A stretch of DNA of 64,000 bases from NCBI RefSeq assembly GCF_009601685.2, contig NZ_CP045701.2, positions 3,720,001-3,784,000 of the forward strand, given 5' to 3'. The number at the start of each line of letters is the position of its first letter. Position 1 is the stretch's first letter. Positions 17,255 through 29,200 of the stretch are shown here, piece by piece. The translations under genes and the position numbers were made by a program. The notes under the pieces were generated by a model that worked only from the letters and a program-made list of their open reading frames with translations, ran no database searches and was not told the origin of the DNA. The stretch is from Pseudomonas brassicacearum. GTDB lineage: Bacteria > Pseudomonadota > Gammaproteobacteria > Pseudomonadales > Pseudomonadaceae.

Positions 17255-20200
17255 TTACAAACTCAGCCGCCCCCGTTCCTCCTCGGTCAACCGCTGGCGG
17301 CTCTGTTCATCCAAAGGCCCCGCGCCCAATACCTGGACCGGGCTGGCCGGGTCGTAGGCGCGGGGGGCTTCGCGGCTGGCGCCGTCGCGGGACGGGGCCA
17401 GTTGTTCGGAGCCGAAACTCACCACCTGTACGGTAAACACCGACGCCTGGTTCTGCCGCGCCGCGTTCTGTTGCTGACGGGCCACGTCTTCAGCCGCTTG
17501 CGTAGCCGAGGACGCCGCCGAACTGGCCGAAGTGATGGCGCCGGTGTTCACCGTGGCCGCCAGTGGTACACCGGAGGATTTGCCCTGGGTCTGGATGTTG
17601 GCCGCGTTCACCACGGTCAATGCTGCGATATTGACGTTGCCCGACACCCGGATCCCCGCCTCGCCCGCATCGATGGTGCCCAATGGCGCGATCAGATCGA
17701 TGTCGCCCGGCGTCACTTCGGCAATCGGGTTGAGCGTGGCGATACCGGCACCGGTACTCGGCACCGACGGCGACAGGGTCACGTTGCCCCAGGTGTCGTA
17801 CAAACGCTTGGGCGGCGTGTAGACGACGGTGGTCTTCGAACCGCGACCGGCGTTGATATCGCCCTGGGCCGACCAGCCGAGGATCGAGCCACCGAAGGTG
17901 GTCATGATCCGGCTCTGCCCCAGCAGGATGCTGTTCTGCGCATACAACTGGATATCGCCCTCGCCCTGGGTGATGACCCCGGCGGTGGACGGCGGCGCGT
18001 TGCCCTCGATGCCGAACGTCTGCCCGCCGCCCGGGGTGAGCATCTGGATACTGCCGCCGAAATCGGTGTGCACCCCGGCCCCGCCGAACATGATGATGTC
18101 GCCCTTGTAGGTGATCGCATTACCCGCCACATCCTTGCTTGGGAACAACAAATCGATAGCTTCCCGCCCGCGCAGGTAGCTGCCCTGGCGCACGCCGCCC
18201 ACTTCGTTGTACTCACGACCACCGGCCTTGAGTTCAGCAAAGTACACATCGCGGGCAAACACCCGCTGCTGCTCCGCCGGCAACGCCGCGAAGTAGCTGC
18301 GGGCCTGCTCGGTGTCACCGCTGAAGCCGAAGCGTTCCTTGAGCCAATCCACCAGTTCCGCCTCGTAGGTCTTGGCGACCTTGCCGTCCTGGTTCGCCAG
18401 GGGCACACCGGCCAAGGCCTGGTTCGCCGGGTCCAGGTAGGCCTTGACGAAGCGATCGTAATCCGCGCCGTCGAGGCCCGCGCCGGCTTGCAGCACCAGG
18501 CTCGCGCCAGGGCGCGAATCCCCTGGCACCACGGCGCCGAGGCTGGTGATGCTGACTTTGTCGTCCATCAGGATATTTCGCCCGGCGGTGATCTCCAGCA
18601 GGCCGGGGCCGGCGACGTTGAAGCTGCTGTAGAGGATGTCGCGCCCGGCCGAGACGATGGAGATGTCGGTGGGGTTGTTGTGGATGAAGAGGTTGCCGGC
18701 GCTGGTGTAATTTCCCGCTTCGGAGTTATTGCTCAACGAGCCGCCCAGTGGAATCCCGCTACTGACGATGTCTCGCCCAGCCATCATCCGTACAGCTCCG
18801 ACGCCTTCGTAGGCGATTCGCCCCGGCCACCTGCCAACGGATGCCGATGTCATTGACCGTCCAGTGGCGACTGCCAGCAAATCACCTTCCAGCGCATAGA
18901 AGCGAGCAGGATCGACATTGAGAGCCCATTCACTGGAAGCGCTGCTGGTGTCGAAGGCAAACAGAGGCAATATTTTCGCATCAGGGCGAGCGGGGTTGCC
19001 ATCGGCTGAGAGATTGCTGGCCTTTATGATGAAACCATCGACGATACCGACAAAGGCTGGTCGCAACGGCGTCGCCAAGGCAGTCGATGCGGCACCGGAG
19101 CGACTGACCGACATATCGCCGCCGTAGATGGAATCGCCGGCCATGAATTGCAGCTCACTGTTGATGCCGGGAGCGAGCAGCAGGGCTGGGCGATTGTTGC
19201 CGTTGTAGCCGGTTCCATCCCATATCGAGGATTTGCCATAGTAAAGACTGCCGTTGGCCGCCACAGCCCTCAGGATCGATGGGTAGACCACAGCCAGATC
19301 CGTCTCGACCTCTGGCACCACAGGCGTCAGATTCCCCCCCGATGACCACAGATCAATTGCCGTGTTGGCGGTCCACAACGTAAACCAACTAACCCCCGAT
19401 CCGTTGGTCGCACCACTTTTGAAGGGCGAAACACTCATCATCGGCGCCCGGCCCGGGTCTGCTACGTCCATCACTACCAGGTCGCCCGAAGTGGTCAGAT
19501 TAAACGTCGCATCGCCCGGCATCAGGGTAAGCCCACCTGTTGGCCGGCTACGTGTGGCTCTGAAGGAGTCGTACGCACGCGTTTCCCCCGGAGACTGTGC
19601 CGAAGCAACGTTGCCATAGCGCAGGTCAATTCGACCGATGGCACCGCTGTCGATCTGCGCGTGCCCCCGCAGGTTGATGACCGCGCCGTTGAGATGCCCG
19701 TTGGCGAACACGCTATCGGGATTCAAGGCGCCGCCTACGCGCAGGTTGAGGTCACCACCGCCGGTCAATTGCAAACTCCCATCGGCACCTACCCGCCCGG
19801 TGCTGCCCACCGCCAACAGCAGCCCCTGGCTACGAGCGTTGATGTTTGAACTGAAGTTGCTACCGGCGAGTTGGTTCAACACCCCCGCGTCACCCTTCAC
19901 CTGTACATCCAGATCACCGCCGCCCAAGGTCCCGAATCCGGTGAAAGCGGCCATTTGATCAGCGCCACCCGACACCGTCGACGCGGTATAGCTACCGAAG
20001 TTGATCCACCAAGCGGTCGGCTGGCTGTTCGCTGAATCACCATTGCCCTGGCGCCAGAGCCAATTGCCCACATTGGCCGAATCCTGGCCCATGTCGATAG
20101 GGTTCGGTCGCCCGTTAGAGTTGACTGGCGCGGTCAGATTACCGCTGAGGTCACCGCCGACCTTAAGCAACAGGTTACCGCCCGCGTCCGGATACCAGGC

Positions 20201-23200
20201 GCGATAGAGACTTTCAGTGCCGCCATCGACCAGCCTTTCATTGCTGCCATCCTCGTCGTTGAGCACCGTGTCGTTGCCGCCCAAGGCCTTGGGCTGGTTG
20301 TAGGGATCGCCCGGGAACGTCGGCGCCGACGAGGTGCCGGCGGTATAGATCCCGAACAACGAATCCATGCGCAGGCTGCCACCGCTCAGCAGTTCCAGGT
20401 CGCCGGTGCCGGTGCGGAGGACACTTGGACGGACACTGCCGGCAACCGGATTGTATTCCCCGTCAGCGGGTGTACAAATTTCCGGTACTGCGTCGCAAAA
20501 CGACTGGACTGAATCGAATTTGAAAAATTGCGCCGCGGCCTGGCTGATCAGCTCACCGGCCTTGACCTCGAAGCCTGAATTTGCCAGCTGATCCTCTGCT
20601 GATTTGGTCCATTTGTAAGAAGCCTGGAGCGTGCAATTGCCACCAAAATCAGCACAAAAAGCTTCGGCCGATTCGTAACCGAAAATATCGCGAAAGATGG
20701 TTTCGTCGACAGGCTGGCCCAGTTCGACCGTGATCCCGTTGTTCAACATGTCCTCTACGCCCGCTTCGGTCCATATCAGGCTGCCCTTTCCAGGCACGAG
20801 CACACCGAACATACCGTAGTGGCTGTCGGCGAGACGCAAGTCGCCATGGACGGGTTCAGGCCGGACGATCCGGCTGTCTGCAGCCGTCGTGTCGGCCCCG
20901 GCGACCAGTCTCAGCGACCAGGACTGGGAGCCTTCAGCGAGCATCGGGGTGATGGCCCACATCCGGCCGTCGCTGCCCGCGACCTCTGGACGAAACTGCA
21001 CTGATTCGACACCGTCCGGCAACTTCACATCAGTCCCTGACGGAATCAGTGAACCGCGATTCAAGATCAGGCTACCTTCTAACTTGAGGATATTGGTCTG
21101 CGCATTGCCCGCGTTTGCCACGTTGGGCAGCGCGACCCCCTTCGGCCAAGTGAAGCCGCGCAGCGCCGTGGCATCGTTCAGCACAATGCCGGCACCCAAC
21201 TGCGTGCCGACTTCAAGTGTTTGGGCGCGGCTCAGCAACGTGCCTGCGGCAAACAGCAGGTTGCCGGAAGCGTCATGCACTGCGGCCGCCAACACCGTGC
21301 CGGCCGGCAGTTCCAAGGGTTGATCGAGGATCGCCGCCACTGGCAACCGGGTGCCGGCAGCCAGGGTCACATCTTTGATCGGCAAGTCGTAGTTGAGCGT
21401 GGTTCCCGCCGGGAACGCCGTACCGTCGGCCAGCGTCACGCCGGCACCGGGAACGACGATGTCGCCACCGGTGAAATCGATGCCGGGCAGCAGCACCCAG
21501 CCTTTGTCATCCTGCGTGGGCGGCGGTGGCGCGAAACCGTCGTTGATGCTGCCGTAGATGCTCAGGTCGCCACCGGCGCGCAGGGTCAGCGCACCGGCCT
21601 CGCCGGAACCGTATAGGTCGGTTTTCTGCGTGTGCGGGTTCACACTGGCGTAGCGATAACGGGACAGGTCCAGGTCTCCCTGCACCACCAGGTCGCCGTC
21701 GGCCGTGGCGCTGACGATCTCGACGCCGGGCCGCAGGTGGAACGCATCGGCATAACGGGCGTTGTTCAGACCGGCGAGTCTACGTTGCATCAAATCGCTG
21801 TTGGCCAGGGCCGCGTTGATGAAGGCGAGGCTGTCCTGATGCTTGCCATCCAGATAGGCCTGGTCGATGACCTGATAAGGACGGCCACTGGCCGCCGGAT
21901 CGCTGCCATAGTCGGCATCGCTGTACTGCCACATACCGTTGACGGCAATCGAGCGAGCGCCCTGGATATCCAGGTTTGCGCTGGCGTCGATGGCAACGTC
22001 GCCGTGGGTGGCGTCCGGTCCGCTGCGGCGGGCGTTGAGTTCCAGCGTGCCCCGGGCGCGACCGTCATATTGTCCGGCCCGCGCTGCGGTGCCATGGCGC
22101 AGATCGATGCGTGCGCCGTCGGCCAGGGTCAGCACACCGGCGCGGGAGGTCAGGTCGACCATGGCGCGGTTCGGTGAGTCGATGATCTTGCCGTAGCTAT
22201 CTACACGCAGACGATTGCCATGGGCATCGAGCAGCGCGTTGCTGCCCAGCGTCAGGGAGCGCCCGGCGGCGAGCCGGATGCTGCCGACCCGTTCGCCGCT
22301 GGCGTCTACCTTGCCATTGACCAACAGGTTTCCGCTGTCGACCGACACGCTGATGGTCGAGGCCTTGAGTCCGTTGCCGATCACCAGGTCGCCCTGTTTG
22401 AGCTGGAAGCCACGGGAACCGAACACCTGCCCGTCGTTCAATCGTTGGTTCAAGGCCGCGAACTGCTCGCTGAGGCTACCGCTGCCGCCCAGGCGCTGGG
22501 CCTGGATCTCCACGCCGCCGGCCAGATATGGCATGGCAGTGCCCCCGGCGTCATATTCGCCCGTGCTGCTGCCGAGAATCCGACCCTGCAAATCAACGAT
22601 CCCAGCGGCCTCGTCCAGGGCCACGGCACTGAGCCGGCCAGCCTGGTTGTTACGGGCCGAGAGGTCGATGCTTGAACCCTCCGCCTGGCGGATGTTGCCG
22701 TTGCGGCTTTGCAAGATCACCTCGCCACCGGCGCTGTAGCGTGTCACATCGTTGAAGGTGACGGTGCGGCCCGCCACGTCGATCAGTGCCCCATCGGCCA
22801 GGGTCAGGTCATCCGTTGCGCTCAGGGTCAGCTTGCCGCTGGGCAGCATCACCGCGCTGGCAAGGTTCAGGCTCGCGCCTTTGATGGACAACTCGCCCCC
22901 AAGCCCGGAGACAGTGCCCGGCTTAGCGCTTGTGCCCGCTACGTTGACCGCGCCGCCTGCGGTGATGCGGTTAACCGAGCCGGCTTCACCGGTGAGCAAC
23001 GGGGTAAGGATATTCAGGTTGCCGCCGCTGTAGGCGTAGCCCGTTTTCGCGTCATAGGCGCCCTGGCTTTGATACACCGCCAGGCTGCCTTTGTGGTTGG
23101 CGGTCAGGCGCTCGCTGGCACTGAGGTTGACGTTGGCGAAGCCCAGCGCCAGACGATCCAGGGTAGTGATAGAGCTCGGCTGGGCGAACTCACCATAGCC

Positions 23201-26200
23201 GAATTCGATGCGTTGGGCCTGGATATCCAGGCGACCGGCACCGGTGCCGGCCCCACCGGCAATCACCGAACCCGGCGCGCCAACGGCACCGTTCCAGATC
23301 AGGTTGGCGGTACGGATGGTCGCCACGTCATTGTTGCTGCCGGCGCCATAAATGGCCGGAGTGCTGAGCATCAGGTTGTTCAGGCGTGACTTGCCGGTTG
23401 TTGGGTCATAGGTGTCGAGGCTGACGGTGCCATAGAAGTTCAGTGCCTGGCTGGCTGACAGTTCCAGGGTCTCGAGGGCCGGTGCGCCGTATTCGGTGTC
23501 TCCACGCAACAGGCGATCGAGCACGGTCTGGCTCAGGGTCAGGCCGGCGGGCAAGACCTGCCGCGTCGCCGCATTGCTCAGGGCCTGGGCGGTGCCGACG
23601 TTGATGTTGCTCAGGGCCAGGGTCAGGTGACGGGTGCCGTAGCGCACCTGGTCGTCAAGCTGCAGGCTGCTGCCGGACGCAGCGACGATGCTGCCTTCGG
23701 AGTGAATGCGGGTCACGCCGCTGCACGGCGTCAGGCTGCATCCGCCGATGTTGACTGTGCCGGTGGTGCCTGACAGAGGGGCCAATACATTGAGCAAGCC
23801 ATTGGAGGCGGCCAGCAAGCTGTAGTTTTGGAACTTCACATTGAGGTTATAGATAAAACCATCACGGGCATCGTACGCGGCCTTTCCCCTTCCGATGGTG
23901 TTGATGGCAGCGCCTTGTTCCACCAACAGTTCGCCGCCGTCGGCCAGCAGGAATACCTCGGGCGCCGACAGGGTCGCACCTTCACGCAGCGCGACACTGC
24001 GGGACACCCGTTGCGGCGTGATGTAGTTACCACCCTGGCCATAGAGCACCGAAAACTGGCCGCCGATCACTTGGCGTGAGGCATTCAACGCATTGAGGCT
24101 TTCGGCATTAAGGGTTACGCCCTCGAAGCCGGCCGTAGCCCCCCGCCCTTCGGCGACCACCTCCAGCGCGGTACCATTGCTGGCGACCACCGCGACGGTT
24201 CCGCCGTACCCCCCAGTCTGAGGTGCGAACTTACCGATGCCCTTGAAGGAGAAAGCCTGATCTGCGGCGCCCTTTGCAAGGTTCAACTTCAACATTTTGG
24301 CATCTACTGGCAACAAAGCCCTGGGAACGCCCAAACGCGCGGCGTCGGCCACGGCGAACTGGGCGTAGCTGGTTTCGTTGTATTGCGAGTAGCGACGCAG
24401 CACATCTCCCGAGGTCAAGATGACTTGGCTGGACAAACTGTTGCGCTGCCCGGTATTGGCCACCGACAGCACGCCGGCGGTGGTCCAGGAACCGTTGCGC
24501 ATCTGTTGCGCGCTTGAAGTGGAGCCTTGTCCCGCCAAACCGTTGACCTCGACCCGGAACGCTCCCGGCAGCAAGGCGTAGGTGGATGGCATCAGGGTAT
24601 AGGTACCGGCGGCGAGCCCTGGCACACCGGCGCCAATGGTAATTTGCTGACCTACCCTGGGATCCACTGCTCCACCTTCGGGGGCGACCGGCGCGTATTG
24701 GCTCTGATTGCCCGGCACGATGGCGTAGACCGGATTGCTGGACAGCCCCGGCAAGGTGAAACCGCCATTGGCGCCGATTTGTACCAGCGGGTTGAAGCGC
24801 GCATCGGTGGAGCCGCCTCGGCCGGAGATGAAACCTGCGCCGAGCAACTCACCGCCACCGGACAGATCGAGCACCGCGTCTTCTTGCGCCACCACAGATC
24901 GACCGCCAAGAATCACCCCGATGTTCAAATCGGAGTTGTCGTTGGGCGTCGCCCCCTGTCCCAGCAACACGACCTTCTTGCCAGCGTACTCGTAGCTCTG
25001 GCCGTCGACGGTGCCGCCGTAAGGTAGGACCAGGCCCAGGCCACTGACCGAAGTCAGACTGCCCGGTAACAGCTCCACTCGATCAGTGGTACCCAAGCCA
25101 TCGTTTATGCCGACTTCAATCAACCCCAACGGTGCCCGTACCACCCCGCCCTGCTCAATCTTCGCACTGCCCAGTTGCAAGCGGCCAAATGCCGAATAAG
25201 GCACTGCAGGTGTGACCTGGGTAGTACGCTCAATGACCAGACTGCGCTCCGGGTCATAGACAGGGGCACTGGCACCGGTATACCCCGCCAACACCCGTGC
25301 TCCAACCCCGGTCGCCGGATACAGCTGCGCCGCTTGCAACACCATGTCCGAAGGGGTCAGCAATTGGGCGGTAAAGCCCGTAGGCATTCCCCCACTGGAG
25401 AGCCCTGCCAGGAATCGCAAATCCCCCCGACTGCGTAGCTGAACCCGGTCGAAACCGGCGCGTTCCAGCTCGACGGTATTGCCGTCGGCCTGCCTCAGCT
25501 TGCCTTTGCCGCTAAATATCACACTGCCCTGTACATCCAGCAGGTCCGCATTGACGGAAAATACCGCCTTGTTCGTCAATAGCGACACCCCGCCGCCCTC
25601 GACCACTGGCCGGGTATAGGGGTCAAAACTCGGTCGAGTGGTCGCCAGCCCTGTCGCAAGTGCCAGCAACACATGGGGTGCATTGAGCTCGACCCGGGTA
25701 TTGGCTGGCGCGGTTGCACTCAATCCAAAGCTGCGGGCGTACAGGCTCAGGCTTTGGCCGAGGGACATCGACAGGTCGCCATCGACGCTCATCAGGCCGT
25801 TGCTTAACAGGGACAGGCTATCGAAACCACCGGCCTGGACCTGATCGACACCTAGCCGCCCGTGACCATAGACCAGCGAATCCGCCGAGGTTTCAGCCGT
25901 ATCGCTCAGTGGGCTGGCCTGGGCAGCGCGCGCCAGCACCAGTTCACGCACCTTCAACACCCGATCATTGACAGCACTCTTGAAGTAATAGGGCGTTTCC
26001 AGCGCTACCGACAAACTACCCCCTGCGGCCCCTGCTCCACCCGAACGGGCGCTGAACGAACCGTCCAGGTACAGACCATTGGCCGACGCCAGGGAAATGC
26101 TGCCGCCATTGCTCGCCACCGACGTGCGTCCCTGGCCGGGAATATCCAGAGTCGCCTGGCTGCCATCCGCTTGCAGACGCGCACCGTCACGCACCACCAC

Positions 26201-29200
26201 AAACAATTCGGACGCCGAAGTCGATCCTTTCGCGGCATCGATCTGGCCGCCGATGACAATCTGCCCGCCGTCGCGCACCAGGCCGTAGGTCTGACCGCGC
26301 ATGTCCCGAGCTGTTATGGCCCGGCTCGATACATCGATCAGTGATTGTTCACCCAGCCATATGGAATGACCGTGGCCTTGGGCATTGACTTGATCGCGGA
26401 CCGTATCGCCGACGCTCAACTCGGTGAGACTGACCCGACCGCCCCAGGCGTTGAGGGTACCGTTGGCGGTCAGTTGACCGATGCTGCGCACATCGATGCC
26501 CTGCCCCGGATCGACGCTGATCACACTGCCCTTGCCCAGGTTCAACACCGTGCTGGCCATGTCGGCGGCGCTGGCGTTCTCGGTGCCGGCAGTGAGGCTC
26601 AAACTCGCGCCGCGACGCTGGGTGAGAACCCCTTTGATCGCGTCTTCCTGGTACAGGTCCGGCGTCCAGCGCTGCAACGCATCGGCCGCTTCTGCGCCGC
26701 TGCCGGTGCTCAACGCCTGCTCGCCAAAGCGGTACACCGGCATCGTCACATCGACCCGGGTCCCGTCGGCCACGGTCAGGCCTTCGTTGCCAGTGATGTC
26801 ATAAGCCGAGAAACCCTTGTCGAAAAAATCGCCACTCAGTTGCAAGGTGCCCGGTTCAAGCGGCGAGCCGCTGTTGCCGATCAGCACTTTATTGGCCGCC
26901 AGCTTCAAGGTCCCGCCACCGCTTACTCCGGTACCGCGCAGTTCACCGTCCAGGCTCAAGTTGCCGCTGCCTGACGACGTATTGATAACCGCCGTCAGGG
27001 TCAGGTCCCCGCCCTTAGCGCCGCGGGTCTTGCCATCGGCCATGACCGCGGCGCCGGAGCTGACGTCGATCAGGCTGCCCTGGCGCACATCGATATTGTC
27101 GCTGCGCACGACCACGGCACCGCCGTTGATAAACGGCAGGTTCTGACGGTCGTTGCCATCAAGCAACAGATTGCTCCAGCGGCCAGCGGCGTTCAACGTC
27201 ACGCCCTCGCCCAACGTGACCACAGCACGCTGACCGGTGACGGGCGAAAGCACGACATCGCCCATCTGGAAATTATCGGTTCTGACCTGTTTAAGCACGT
27301 TACCCAGCACAATGCGACCGCTGCGGGCCGTCAGGTCAGCATTCACCTCGACCTGTGGTGCATAAAACGTGATGTCGCCGCCATCGGCTACCTTGAGCGC
27401 GCCATCGACCTTGATGCCCTCAAGCGCCGCCACCTTGACCGCACCGAGCTGGAAGCCGTTGAGCAGATCGTTATCCAGAACCAGTTTGCCTTGCCGATCG
27501 GTGTCGACCACCGAGGTCAGGTCAAGGCCCGCAGCAATCTTGTCGGCCACTTTGCCGACGGTGATCTGATCGAGCGTGGGGTTCAAGGCGCTGTTGATCA
27601 CACCGCTGGTCTTGTCATAGATCGGCGTGTAGCTGCCCACCCACAATTGCGCCCGTCGGGCCACGGCGTTTTGCGATTGCTGGTAGCCGTCGAGATTGAG
27701 ATTGGGTGCCTGGGTCTGGCGTTCGCCCTGATAGACCTCACCGACAATCTGGCCTTCCAACACCGCGTTGCGGGTCGACACCACCAGCTTGCCGGCATCG
27801 CGGCCAACGGTGTAGCCGGCTTCGAAGCGCTCGCGCGGGGCGATCAACGGGTTGTAGTAGTAATCAGTCTGGCCCCAACGCTGGCTGTGGTCTTCGTAGC
27901 CCTTGTAGATGCCGGTATAGAGAATGTCCCCCGGCGCCTTGGACAAGTCATACAAACGCCCATTGGGGCCCTTGAGCCAGGACTGACGCAGGTAGCCGCT
28001 CTGCACATCCAGGGTACCGCCGGACAGGTTCAGTTGCGCCGCCTGCTGGGTCACCACGTCGTTGCCGGTGAACGTCAGGGTGCCGCCTTGAGCAGCCCAT
28101 TCACCGGCGCTGTGGCCTCGGGTCCCCAAATAACCGCCGACTTCCAACAGCCCACCCGCGGTGTACCAACGGTCGGTGGCGTAGCCGTTGGTGCCCGCCG
28201 GCACGTAGATCAAATCACGTACGTCTACCCAGACATCGTTGTTGGTCAGCTTGCCACCGTCGCGGTTCACCGGTGCGTCGCGCTGTTCGTTGCCCTGCAC
28301 GTTGACCTTGATGGAGTTGGATTCCATCGCTACCTTGACGCCGATGGCGCCGGACACATCGATCACCGCGCCATCGCGCACCAGGCTGCGACCGGCGGCG
28401 CTGACCGCAACCTGGCCACCGGTGGCCAGGGTGATGGAGCCATTCTGGAAGTCGACGCTGCCGCCACTGACGATCTCGACCCGCGACTGATCGGTGCGGT
28501 CGACCACGCTGCTGAGGTTGTTGAACTGGCCGGTGATCAGGTTGTTCGGCGTGCCATCCAACCCGGCCGGTCCGGCATTGCGCTGGCTGTCCAGGGCACT
28601 GCCGCCCGCGGCGTCGAGCAACACCGCCGTGGCGCTGCCCTGCCCCAGGGTCACGCTGCCGGTGCTGTCGCTGAAGGCGTTGAGCAAGTGCACGGTGCCG
28701 CGGGTGTCCACCGAACTGCTCGCCACCGCCACGCCGTTCTGCTGCACATTGTGCCCGGTAAGGGTGATGTCGCCGGTGCTGGCCTGGATCAGGCCGCTGT
28801 TGATCACCGTGCCGGCGCTGCTGCCCGACTTGAGGGACGTCGCAACCTCGTTGCCGCGGGTGGTGGAACGCAGGTTGCCGCTGGTGCCCTGGCCGCGTCG
28901 GATGTAGAAGCTGTCGCCCGCCGCCAGGGTGGTCTGGCCCTTGGCGGTGATGATGGAGCCGGCGTTCTCCACTTCGCTACCCAGCAGCAAGGCATAACCG
29001 CCACCGGCCGTGGAGGTGGCGGCGCGGTGGGTTTCTATCAGTGCGCCCTGCTGCACTTCGACCTTGCCCGCCGCGTCAGTGAAGGTCGGCTGGCTGCCAG
29101 TGGCATCGACATACAAGCCGCGCTTGCTGAACTGCTCATCACTGATATTCGCCGCCACCGCCGCCAGGTTGCGCACGTTGACCTGGCTGCTGCCGCTGAA

